Assembly: GCF_002754315.1 (NCBI RefSeq)
Contig: NZ_PEFE01000001.1
Coordinates: 496,001 to 560,000 of the forward strand
DNA: 64,000 nt
Source: Flavobacterium sp. 11
GTDB lineage: Bacteria; Bacteroidota; Bacteroidia; Flavobacteriales; Flavobacteriaceae
Reading direction: 5' to 3'
In this document: in pieces, positions 38,061 through 44,924 of the stretch
How positions within the stretch are numbered: position 1 is the stretch's first letter
How the letters are laid out: every line of letters starts with the position of its first letter
The notes under the pieces: generated by a model
The model's input: the letters and a program-made list of their open reading frames with translations, nothing else
Told to the model about the DNA's origin: nothing
Database searches by the model: none
Position numbers and translations under genes: made by a program

Positions 38061-38615
38061 TTAATCGGCGGATTCTATTTCGCCAGTTATTTTTTGAGAA
38101 TTAATCACTTTGAAATCTTTGCTAAAATCGATTCCTTGTCCATTTGAAGTTCCTTTTGGATCCGATAATTTAAACTTTCTTTCCGTAAAGAACCATTCGT
38201 TTTTTTGATCAAAATACAATTGTTCCGTTTCTAAGGTCTGACCCTCTTCGGTGAAAATTTTCACTTTCCCTTGCAAATCAATAATATTTGTGCCTTTATA
38301 CGAAATAGCATAATTAGACTTGATAAAGGTTTTCTTCGCTTTTTTATCGAATAAAGTAACATCGATTCCTTTTGGAAATTCCGTAAAAGGAAAGTCAACA
38401 CTGGAGTAATCCAACATTTTAGTACTTACAAGAATTGCCGTAATTCGCCCGGAATCAGTGTATTTCAAATTTACCATATCTGCGTCACTATTTGGGATAA
38501 ATTCTGAAAAATTAATCTTCTGAATTTCCTTAAAATTACTTTCGCAACCAAAAAACAGTGTCACAGCAAAAACTGTGACAACTGATTTAATATACTTTTT
38601 TTTGACTACAGTCAT
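38061..38615 (-). CDS. lptC: LptC, LPS-export periplasmic protein
   Basis: A 184-aa protein of the LptC/OstA-like fold that would pass lipopolysaccharide from the LptBFG exporter towards LptA and LptD. The N-terminus has a hydrophobic stretch ending LFFGCESN, a lipobox, unlike the transmembrane anchor of E. coli LptC. The beta-jellyroll repeats are seen as FPKGIDVTLFDK, IIDLQGKVKIFTEEGQTLETEQLYFD. It follows the barrel protein gene by 47 nt. Confidence 0.82.
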   Translation of the reverse strand: MTVVKKKYIKSVVTVFAVTLFFGCESNFKEIQKINFSEFIPNSDADMVNLKYTDSGRITAILVSTKMLDYSSVDFPFTEFPKGIDVTLFDKKAKKTFIKSNYAISYKGTNIIDLQGKVKIFTEEGQTLETEQLYFDQKNEWFFTERKFKLSDPKGTSNGQGIDFSKDFKVINSQKITGEIESAD

Positions 38616-38662
38616 ACGCTGAACTTGGCGAAGAAATTTGGCAATAGTACCAATTCTTGTTT

Positions 38663-39913
38663 TTAGTTAAATTTTCGTTTTTCAAACCATTTGTCATTAA
38701 GTGAAAAACTCACACTTAAGTTTGCATAGTTCTCCTGAACAAGATTTGCTTTTGTAGTTCCTTTTTTTCCTAATTCGAAACCAAAGTTCACATTTGAGAA
38801 ACTACCCGTTATCGGAAGTCCCAAACCAAAAGTCACACCCATATCATTTATCGATTCAGAGTTGATTACCAATCCTGTTTTTTCATATTTAATACCGGCT
38901 CTGTATACAATTCTTTTTGTATAACTAGAAAACGAATTATAATTAGGAATGTAATATCCTCCTAAACTAACGCTGCCATATTTTCCATACCCTACATTAG
39001 CTTCATCATTATATTCATTTGCCTGACCCGAAGTTTTACCGTAAGAAATATTACCGCCAACAAGCCATTTTTTAGCCTCACCAATACCTCCACTTAACGA
39101 TATTTTACTTGGCATTGTTATACTTGCCTCTGTTTTAACATCACCAAGAACATCAACAACAGCCAAATCAAAATTTGAATTATAGATTACTGTCGAAATA
39201 TTTCTAGTGTTTTTAGACGTTAAAGAACTTTCCAATGAATACGTTAAACTACTAAAAAGAGTGATTTTTTTATAGATTTTGGTTTGATACATCATTCCAA
39301 GATTAAAATTTACTCCAGATAAATCTGCTGAATTTAATTCGCGCGTCCCAATTGGAACTTCCTGAATAAACTCAAGACTATTGGTTTCAATTTTTCCAAA
39401 ATTATAATTCACATCGGCACCAATGTTAAAATTAGGGGCAATTTTATATGCTACACCCAAAAAAGCTTTATTCAAACCACCTGTTCCATTAAAACGCTTG
39501 TTGTTTTCTGTTCCAGTTTCTGAAATAGATTCAATTTTATACCCAACTGAGGAATATGGAATCAATCCAAAACCTAATCCAAACTTACCCAAAGGCAAAC
39601 CAACTGCTAGGTAATCCAAAGTAGTTCTTCTGGCATTAGCTGATTCAGTACTGTTTTTTAAAGTTGTAGTCCCGTAAGTTCCTCCTAAAGTAAAAGTTGT
39701 CAGTTTAAGATTTGCGTAACTGGCTGGGTTTTGTAAGTTTATGTGAATACTATCCTGTTCAACAGCTAGACCTGCCATAGAGCGGTTTTCAAGCGTTCCT
39801 TTGAATCTTACATCCCCAATTCCGTAGAAAGAATATGGAGAAGATGTTCCTTCTTGAGCAAAAGACACTAATGATAAAAGCAAACAGGCGCTTATTATAA
39901 TTTTTTTAATCAT
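38663..39913 (-). CDS. outer-membrane beta-barrel protein, unknown role
   Basis: A 416-aa exported protein with a signal peptide (KKIIISACLLLSLVSFAQ), the start SPYSFYGIGDVRFKGTLENR and a long series of amphipathic strands like FadL/OmpP1 barrels. The C-terminal end NLSVSFSLNDKWFEKRKFN lacks the terminal aromatic. Position between coaX and lptC, overlapping coaX by 8 nt, suggests an envelope role. A specific substrate cannot be read. Confidence 0.75.
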   Translation of the reverse strand: MIKKIIISACLLLSLVSFAQEGTSSPYSFYGIGDVRFKGTLENRSMAGLAVEQDSIHINLQNPASYANLKLTTFTLGGTYGTTTLKNSTESANARRTTLDYLAVGLPLGKFGLGFGLIPYSSVGYKIESISETGTENNKRFNGTGGLNKAFLGVAYKIAPNFNIGADVNYNFGKIETNSLEFIQEVPIGTRELNSADLSGVNFNLGMMYQTKIYKKITLFSSLTYSLESSLTSKNTRNISTVIYNSNFDLAVVDVLGDVKTEASITMPSKISLSGGIGEAKKWLVGGNISYGKTSGQANEYNDEANVGYGKYGSVSLGGYYIPNYNSFSSYTKRIVYRAGIKYEKTGLVINSESINDMGVTFGLGLPITGSFSNVNFGFELGKKGTTKANLVQENYANLSVSFSLNDKWFEKRKFN

Positions 39914-40640
39914 TTTTGATTTTATATTGAAATGTTTGATTCAAACTTTCCAGAAGAAAATTTGAATTGGCAAATATGGTATTTTTTAATCGTTTAGCCA
40001 AAAAATCTGTGTCGCCACCCGTTAAAATTATTATAAAATTTGAATACCTTGCTTTATATTCATCGATAAAACCGTCAATCTCATAGACGAAACCGTTCAC
40101 CACGCCAGAATGAATCGATTCAGAAGTGGAAGTTCCAATGAAATCTTTTGGACTTTCTAATGATAACAAAGGAAGTTTGGCCGTAAAATTATGCAACGCT
40201 TCGTAGCGCAATCGCAATCCTGGCGCAATGGCTCCGCCCAAATAATTATTCTCTTCATCAATAAAATCGTACGTAACACACGTTCCGGCATCAATAACCA
40301 ACCGATTCTGATTTGGAAACTGAAGCGTTGCTCCTGCAGCAAGAACCATCCGGTCAATTCCCAAAGTTTTAGGAGTCGCATAACGATTCAGGAACGGAAA
40401 AGGATCTTCATGGGATAGAAAATGCACATTCAATACATTGTTATAGGCTAAAAAAGACTGTTTTTCGACATCTCCAACAGAGGAAACGACCAAATCAGTT
40501 ATTTTTTCGAATTTTTTTAAAATATTTTCAATATTTTTTTGAAGTTCTATTTTAGAAAAAACAAAAATTTCAAAAAGGGTAGCATCCTCAAAGACAGCCG
40601 CTTTAATTCTGGTATTTCCAACATCGATAACTAAAATCAT
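39906..40640 (-). CDS. coaX: type III pantothenate kinase
   Basis: A 244-aa ASKHA-fold kinase for the first step of coenzyme A synthesis. Phosphate loop MILVIDVGNTRIKAAVFED, LGIDRMVLAAGA and the NRLVIDAGTCVTYDFID block with GGAIAPGLRLR are diagnostic of CoaX. It is the first gene of the leftward operon and overlaps the barrel gene by 8 nt. TACCTTCG on the minus strand (40660-40667) may be its -7 element. Confidence 0.95.
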   Translation of the reverse strand: MILVIDVGNTRIKAAVFEDATLFEIFVFSKIELQKNIENILKKFEKITDLVVSSVGDVEKQSFLAYNNVLNVHFLSHEDPFPFLNRYATPKTLGIDRMVLAAGATLQFPNQNRLVIDAGTCVTYDFIDEENNYLGGAIAPGLRLRYEALHNFTAKLPLLSLESPKDFIGTSTSESIHSGVVNGFVYEIDGFIDEYKARYSNFIIILTGGDTDFLAKRLKNTIFANSNFLLESLNQTFQYKIKND

Positions 40641-40692
40641 AATTTGGTTTTTGATGTTGCGAAGGTACGAATTGATTTTTTTTAAAAAATGT

Positions 40693-40723
40693 TTTGGATA
40701 AACTAAAAATCATTCTATATTTG
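40693..40723 (+). promoter_or_regulatory. promoter of tRNA-Phe: TTTG-N19-TATATTTG
   Basis: The -33 box TTTG (40693-40696) and the -7 box TATATTTG (40716-40723) are 19 nt apart, the textbook Bacteroidetes spacing. The tRNA begins 15 nt after the -7 box. Confidence 0.8.
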
Positions 40724-40738
40724 CACCCGCAATAGCGA

Positions 40739-40811
40739 GGTACCTTAGCTCAGATGGTAGAGCAATGGACTGAAAATCCATGTGTCCCTGGTTCGATCCC
40801 TGGAGGTACCA
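40739..40811 (+). tRNA. tRNA-Phe (GAA)
   Basis: A 73-nt cloverleaf. The acceptor GGTACCT pairs with AGGTACC, the D-arm AGCTCAGATGGTAGAGC is normal, and the anticodon stem ATGGA/TCCAT surrounds CTGAAAA with anticodon GAA. The variable loop is GTGTC, and the T-arm CCTGG-TTCGATC-CCTGG has a U-U mismatch in the middle pair. The discriminator is A. CCA is not encoded. It is followed directly by its terminator. Confidence 0.95.
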
Positions 40812-40812
40812 C

Positions 40813-40843
40813 AAAACCCGAATAGAAATATTCGGGTTTTTTG
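40813..40843 (+). terminator. terminator of tRNA-Phe
   Basis: AAAACCCGAATA and TATTCGGGTTTT around the loop GAAA, then T. It is intact here; the two downstream copies carry a 16-nt palindrome in the loop. Confidence 0.9.
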
Positions 40844-40862
40844 TTTAACATCATTTCTAAAG

Positions 40863-41144
40863 ATGCATTATCTCTATATTCTTTATTCAAAATCCACAAC
40901 TAAATATTATGTTGGCGAAACACATAATATAGAAGAGAGACTAATAAAACACAATAAACACACCTATTCAGGATCATTTACAAAAATCGCTAATGATTGG
41001 GATTTAACCCTCCTTTTTAATTGTTCAAACAAAGAAGATGCTATTTTTCTTGAAAGATTTATCAAGAAAATGAAAAGCAGAATTTTTATCGAAAAAATAA
41101 TTAAAAACCCTTCTATTCTTGAAGACATTTTATCCAAAAAATAA
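40863..41144 (+). CDS. GIY-YIG single-domain nuclease, copy 1
   Basis: A 93-aa protein that is just one GIY-YIG domain. The first motif is YLYILYSKS, ten residues before KYYVGET (the YIG equivalent). The conserved Arg is in EERLIKH and the metal-binding Glu in AIFLERFIKKMKSR. Proteins of this size relate to the UvrC N-terminal and YhbQ/UPF0213-type nucleases. A frame that begins inside the tRNA is open, but the ATG at 40863 is shared by copy 2 and starts the family sequence. It lies 51 nt after tRNA-Phe and would depend on read-through or a cryptic promoter. Confidence 0.85.
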   Translation: MHYLYILYSKSTTKYYVGETHNIEERLIKHNKHTYSGSFTKIANDWDLTLLFNCSNKEDAIFLERFIKKMKSRIFIEKIIKNPSILEDILSKK

Positions 41145-41145
41145 T

Positions 41146-41191
41146 CCATGCATCCCTGGTTCTCCCGAAGCCTCGGGACTGGAGGTACCAC
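41146..41191 (+). repeat. tRNA-Phe 3' fragment, copy 2, split by a palindrome
   Basis: It begins CCATGCATCCCTGGTTC and ends CTGGAGGTACCAC, matching tRNA positions from the anticodon stem to the 3' end. In place of GATCC in the T-arm stands TCCCGA-AGCC-TCGGGA (41163-41178). It has no 5' half and cannot be a tRNA. Confidence 0.85.
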
Positions 41192-41192
41192 A

Positions 41193-41232
41193 AAACCCGA
41201 ATAGTCCCGACGATTCGGGATTCGGGTTTTTT
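41193..41232 (+). terminator. copy 2 of the tRNA-Phe terminator with a palindrome in its loop
   Basis: The outer stem AAACCCGAAT/ATTCGGGTTT is kept. AAATA of the original loop is replaced by TCCCGA-CGAT-TCGGGA (41205-41220), producing a longer, branched or extended hairpin before the T-run. Confidence 0.75.
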
Positions 41233-41252
41233 GTTTAACATCATTTCTAAAG

Positions 41253-41534
41253 ATGCATTATCTCTATATTCTTTATTCAAAATCCACAACTAAATATTAT
41301 GTTGGCGAAACACATAATATAGAAGAGAGACTAATAAAACATAATCAACACACCTATTCTGGATCATTTACAAAAATCGCTAATGACTGGGATTTAACCC
41401 TCCTTTTTAATTGTTCAAACAAAGAAGAGGCTATTTTTCTTGAAAGATTTATCAAGAAAATGAAAAGCAGAATTTTTATCGAAAAAATAATTAAAAACCC
41501 TTCTATTCTTGAAGACATTTTATCCAAAAAATAG
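41253..41534 (+). CDS. GIY-YIG single-domain nuclease, copy 2
   Basis: A 93-aa near-identical copy of the preceding nuclease (Lys to Gln in the loop after EERLIKHN, Asp to Glu before AIFLERF). All catalytic positions seen in copy 1 are kept and three of five base changes are silent, so both copies appear to be under selection or the duplication is very recent. The terminators on both sides would isolate it transcriptionally. The function is unknown; a DNA nuclease acting on the adjacent tRNA target is a hypothesis. Confidence 0.85.
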   Translation: MHYLYILYSKSTTKYYVGETHNIEERLIKHNQHTYSGSFTKIANDWDLTLLFNCSNKEEAIFLERFIKKMKSRIFIEKIIKNPSILEDILSKK

Positions 41535-41535
41535 T

Positions 41536-41580
41536 CCATGCATCCTGGTTCTCCCGAAGCCTCGGGACTGGAGGTACCAC
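41536..41580 (+). repeat. tRNA-Phe 3' fragment, copy 3, split by a palindrome
   Basis: As copy 2, with one C fewer in CATCCTGG and the same 16-nt palindrome TCCCGA-AGCC-TCGGGA at 41552-41567. Confidence 0.85.
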
Positions 41581-41621
41581 AAAACCCGAATAGTCCCGAC
41601 GCTTCGGGATTCGGGTTTTTT
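41581..41621 (+). terminator. copy 3 of the tRNA-Phe terminator with a palindrome in its loop
   Basis: The same outer stem as copy 2; the loop palindrome is TCCCGA-CGCT-TCGGGA (41594-41609), with one base different from copy 2. Confidence 0.75.
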
Positions 41622-41625
41622 GTTT

Positions 41626-41830
41626 TCAAGCAATTCCCAACATGACATTTCTTTAAGCTGTCACTCATCTACTTCTCCAATTTATATTCTTTTCCAATAA
41701 AATCTAACGCTTTTAAAATTTCTACAAAAGCTTAAACTATACTTATATTCTATTTTTAAAGGAAAAAAATTAGACAAAAACCACCTCTATCCCCTTTTTT
41801 AAAATTACTTAGAATAAAAAATTTTAAATT
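41626..41830. other. AT-rich intergenic region before nirB
   Basis: There is no convincing gene or RNA between the end of the tandem array and the nirB promoter palindromes. The sequence is AT-rich and unique within the window. Confidence 0.6.
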
Positions 41831-41840
41831 AAGTATTTAA

Positions 41841-41878
41841 ATATAAGTATTAATACTTATATTTGCGTAATAATACTT
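41841..41878 (+). promoter_or_regulatory. nirB operator-promoter: AAGTA-N4-TACTT joined to -7 TATATTTG
   Basis: AAGTA-TTAA-TACTT occupies 41845-41858, within a perfect 22-nt palindrome (41841-41862). Its last T is the first base of the -7 box TATATTTG (41858-41865). A second half-matching site, GCGTA-N4-TACTT, follows at 41865-41878. The geometry is shared with narK and the nitrate reductase gene. Confidence 0.7.
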
Positions 41879-41891
41879 AATTAATTAGATT

Positions 41892-44399
41892 ATGATTAAA
41901 GTAATAGTAGTCGGAAACGGCATGGTAGGTTACAAATTTTGCGAAAAATTCATTGCAAAATCAGGACATGAAGAATACCAAATCACCGTATTTGGAGAAG
42001 AGCCAAGACGCGCATACGACAGAGTTCACCTAAGTGAATACTTTGCAGGAAAAAGCGCTGACGACTTATCATTATCAACATCAAATTGGTATGAAGAGCA
42101 TAACATTACCCTAAACACCTCCGAATTAATTACTGATATTAATAGAGAGCAAAAAACAATACATACACATCTAGAGAAAACACATACTTATGACTACTTA
42201 GTTTTAGCAACAGGTTCAGCCGCTTTTGTACCACCCATAGAAGGAGTTGACAAAGAAGGTGTTTTTGTGTACAGAACCATTGAAGATCTGGATGCAATTA
42301 TGGCTTACGCCAAAAAAATAAAACGAAATGGCGCCACCGAAGCTGCCGTTTTGGGTGGTGGATTATTAGGACTTGAAGCCGCAAAAGCAGTATATGATTT
42401 AGGACTGAATCCTCATGTAGTCGAATTTGCTCCTCGATTGATGCCAAGACAATTGGACAAAGGCGCTAGTGACATGCTGCAATCAAAAATCGAGGAACTT
42501 AATATTAGCATTCACCTTAACAAATCAACACAATATATTGCTGGAGAGCATGCTATTACAGGAATGATGTTTGAAGGAGACGATTTACTTAAAGTAGATA
42601 TGTTGGTAATTTCCGCAGGAATAAAACCACGTGATGAACTAGGAAGAGTTTCAGGGCTGGAAGTGGGCGTACGAGGAGGAATTGTAGTAAACAACCAGAT
42701 GCAATCTTCGGATCCTTTTATCTATGCGATAGGCGAAGTGGCACTTTACAACCATATGATTTATGGTCTTGTGGCTCCCGGATATGAAATGGCCGATGTT
42801 GCCGCTGAACAAATCCTGAAAGGAGCAAAAACCATGAGAGACACCATCGACATGTCGACACAATTAAAATTAATTGGCGTTGAAGTGGCGAGTTTTGGAG
42901 ATCCATTTATAGAAAATGAAGAAGTAACAGCTATTGTTTACGAAAACAAATTAAGCGGAATTTATAAAAGAATCAACGTTACTAAAGATTCCAAAACCTT
43001 ATTGGGCGGGATTTTAGTTGGTGATTCAAGTGATTACAATGCATTGTTCCAAATTTACAGCAATGCCATGCCGTTACCTAAAAACCCGGAAGATTTGATT
43101 CTTGGTTCGAGAGGTGGAGAAGCATCTTCTTTTGGAAGTGCAATGGATTTACCGGATACTGCTGTAATCTGCTCTTGTGAAAATGTAACCAAAGGCGCTA
43201 TTTGCTGTTCTATCGTTGATGAAACTTGTACTACTTTTGGAGATGTTGTAAAACACACCAAAGCAACAACAGGCTGTGGCGGATGCAAACCGATGGTTGT
43301 TGACCTTGTAAAAGAAACTCAAAAATCATTAGGAAAAGAAGTCAAAGATGTTATTTGCGAGCACTTTGCATACAACAGACAAGAATTATACGACATCGTA
43401 AAAATCAATAAATTCACGAACCACGACGAAGTGTTAGGAGTTGTAGGAAAAGGAGATGGATGTGAGGTTTGCAAACCTATTTTATCTTCAATATTTTCCA
43501 GTATTTACAATGATACTGCCAATAAACACATCACAGCACAGGATTCTAATGACAGATTCCTCGCGAATATTCAACGTAACGGAACCTACTCTGTAGTACC
43601 AAGAATTGCCGGTGGAGAAATTACTGCTGACAAACTTATTGTTATCGGTGAAGTGGCCAAAGAATACAATTTGTACACTAAAATTACCGGAGGGCAACGC
43701 ATCGATTTATTTGGGGCGCAACTAAATGATTTACCTAAAATTTGGAAAACTCTAATTGACAATGGTTTCGAAAGCGGTCACGCGTATGGAAAATCACTGC
43801 GTACTGTAAAAAGCTGTGTGGGTAACGCTTGGTGTCGCTACGGAATGGATGAAAGTGCCGGTTTTGCTATCGAATTAGAAAACAGATACAAAGGACTTCG
43901 TTCGCCTCATAAAATAAAAGGTGGCGTTTCTGCTTGTATTCGCGAATGCGCCGAAGCCAGAGGAAAAGATTTCGGATTAATCGCAGTTGAAGGTGGCTGG
44001 AACTTATACATCTGCGGTAACGGTGGTGCAAATCCTAAACATGCCGTATTATTGGCCGAACAAATTGACAGAGAGACTTGCATCAAATACTTAGATCGTT
44101 TCTTGATGTTTTACATCCGTACAGCGGGTCCATTAGTGCGAACTTCTACTTGGCTGGAAAAACTGGAAGGCGGATTAGATTATCTAAAAGAAGTAGTTAT
44201 CGATGACAGCCTGGGAATTGTAGAAGCATTAGAAACAGAAATGCAAGGTTTGGTAGATACTTTCGAATGTGAATGGAAACAAGCCATTGAAGATCCCGAA
44301 ATGATGAAACGTTTTAGCCATTTCACTAATTCTGACGAAGCCGATGACAACATTGTTTTTGTACCGTTAAGAGATCAAAAAATGCCTAAATCTTGGTAA
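41892..44399 (+). CDS. nirB: assimilatory nitrite reductase [NAD(P)H] large subunit
   Basis: An 835-aa cytoplasmic enzyme that reduces nitrite to ammonium. An N-terminal FAD/NAD(P)H module (residues 1-300; VIVVGNGMVGYKFCEKF, LVLATGSAAFVPP, AVLGGGLLGLEAAK) is followed by two BFD-like 2Fe-2S regions (CSCENVTKGAICC with CGGC near 427-462; GCEVCKP near 522), a nitrite/sulfite reductase ferredoxin half (SVVPRIAGGEITADKL) and the sirohaem-4Fe4S site with CVGNAWC (C-x5-C, about 641) and CIREC (C-x3-C). All cofactor ligands seem present. It heads the nirB-nirD-DUF4202-kinase gene run. Confidence 0.96.
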   Translation: MIKVIVVGNGMVGYKFCEKFIAKSGHEEYQITVFGEEPRRAYDRVHLSEYFAGKSADDLSLSTSNWYEEHNITLNTSELITDINREQKTIHTHLEKTHTYDYLVLATGSAAFVPPIEGVDKEGVFVYRTIEDLDAIMAYAKKIKRNGATEAAVLGGGLLGLEAAKAVYDLGLNPHVVEFAPRLMPRQLDKGASDMLQSKIEELNISIHLNKSTQYIAGEHAITGMMFEGDDLLKVDMLVISAGIKPRDELGRVSGLEVGVRGGIVVNNQMQSSDPFIYAIGEVALYNHMIYGLVAPGYEMADVAAEQILKGAKTMRDTIDMSTQLKLIGVEVASFGDPFIENEEVTAIVYENKLSGIYKRINVTKDSKTLLGGILVGDSSDYNALFQIYSNAMPLPKNPEDLILGSRGGEASSFGSAMDLPDTAVICSCENVTKGAICCSIVDETCTTFGDVVKHTKATTGCGGCKPMVVDLVKETQKSLGKEVKDVICEHFAYNRQELYDIVKINKFTNHDEVLGVVGKGDGCEVCKPILSSIFSSIYNDTANKHITAQDSNDRFLANIQRNGTYSVVPRIAGGEITADKLIVIGEVAKEYNLYTKITGGQRIDLFGAQLNDLPKIWKTLIDNGFESGHAYGKSLRTVKSCVGNAWCRYGMDESAGFAIELENRYKGLRSPHKIKGGVSACIRECAEARGKDFGLIAVEGGWNLYICGNGGANPKHAVLLAEQIDRETCIKYLDRFLMFYIRTAGPLVRTSTWLEKLEGGLDYLKEVVIDDSLGIVEALETEMQGLVDTFECEWKQAIEDPEMMKRFSHFTNSDEADDNIVFVPLRDQKMPKSW

Positions 44400-44468
44400 T
44401 CAGTCATTTTAAAATAAAAACAACTACTACATAATACACAACTAATTAACTGTTTTTAGCCTTTGATT

Positions 44469-44497
44469 CCTCTCCTTTGGAGAGGGCTGGGGTGAGG
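44469..44497. repeat. interspersed hairpin repeat CCTCTCC-TTT-GGAGAGG
   Basis: CCTCTCC and GGAGAGG form a short hairpin followed by GCTGGGGTGAGG, GC-rich against its surroundings. I recall this sequence as a repeat dispersed in Bacteroidetes genomes. It lies in the 118-nt gap between nirB and nirD. Confidence 0.6.
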
Positions 44498-44517
44498 AAA
44501 ATTAAAAGATTATTCAA

Positions 44518-44895
44518 ATGGAAAACATTCTAAATCAATACGAAACCGTAAATTTAAACGAAGTAAAAGTATGGTTCAAGGCAGGAAAAACTGCTGATTT
44601 TCCCAGCAATGGTGGTGGTTGCATCAAATACAAAAACAAACAAATCGCCATTATAAAATTTGACCGAAGAAACGAATGGTACGCTTGCCAAAACTTATGT
44701 CCTCACAAAATGGAAATGGTACTTTCCAGAGGAATGATTGGTTCCGCTGATGATATTCCTAAAATTGCCTGTCCAATGCACAAGAAAACATTCTCTCTTG
44801 TAGACGGATCAAATTTGAATGGAGATGATTTAAAAATTGCCACCTATCCGGTAAAAATTGTTGAAAATGAGGTCTTCGTAGGCTTTTTGGAATAA
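44518..44895 (+). CDS. nirD: nitrite reductase small subunit NirD, Rieske-type
   Basis: A 125-aa Rieske-fold partner of NirB. Unlike the E. coli NirD, the 2Fe-2S ligands are retained: NLCPHKMEM (Cys-x-His) near residue 61 and IACPMHKKTF (Cys-x2-His) near 84, so it may carry a real cluster and shuttle electrons. The length and the place after nirB fit NirD. The gap to nirB holds an interspersed repeat. Confidence 0.93.
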   Translation: MENILNQYETVNLNEVKVWFKAGKTADFPSNGGGCIKYKNKQIAIIKFDRRNEWYACQNLCPHKMEMVLSRGMIGSADDIPKIACPMHKKTFSLVDGSNLNGDDLKIATYPVKIVENEVFVGFLE

Positions 44896-44900
44896 TTATG

Positions 44901-44908
44901 TATCTTTG
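44901..44908 (+). promoter_or_regulatory. possible internal -7 element TATCTTTG before the DUF4202 gene
   Basis: An exact TAnnTTTG match directly after the nirD stop and 17 nt before the next ATG. It could give the DUF4202-kinase pair a separate promoter. No good -33 box is visible. Confidence 0.35.
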
Positions 44909-44924
44909 ATTTTTAACTTTTCAA

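Larger units (their letters stand above)
40778..41625 (+). repeat. 390-bp tandem array: tRNA-Phe 3' end + terminator + GIY-YIG gene
   Basis: Three successive copies of the tRNA-Phe 3' third plus terminator start at 40778 (in the intact tRNA), 41146 and 41536. A GIY-YIG gene lies between copies 1 and 2 and again between copies 2 and 3. The period from gene 1 to gene 2 and from fragment 2 to fragment 3 is 390 nt. The two genes differ at 5 of 282 bases (three synonymous, two conservative) besides TAA versus TAG stops. Unit 1 is 22 nt shorter before the gene because its tRNA end and its terminator each lack a palindrome. Confidence 0.9.

Noticed and set aside
40782..40862. N-terminal extension of the first GIY-YIG gene into tRNA-Phe
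   Set aside because: The extra codons are tRNA and terminator sequence; copy 2 has no such extension and both copies share the ATG that starts the family sequence.
41146..41580. Second and third tRNA-Phe genes
   Set aside because: Only the 3' third is present in each, and the T-arm is broken by a palindrome; no 5' half or anticodon loop precedes them.
41354..41668. 104-aa leftward frame over the second GIY-YIG gene
   Set aside because: It is the reverse of the nuclease gene plus repeat sequence; the matching frame over copy 1 behaves the same way.
41845..41858. NtcA-type site (GTA-N8-TAC) or NarL 7-2-7 site at nirB
   Set aside because: The spacing between GTA and TAC is 4, not 8, and the heptamers face the opposite way from the NarL 7-2-7 arrangement. 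A NarL-like protein could still bind, so only these exact models are set aside.
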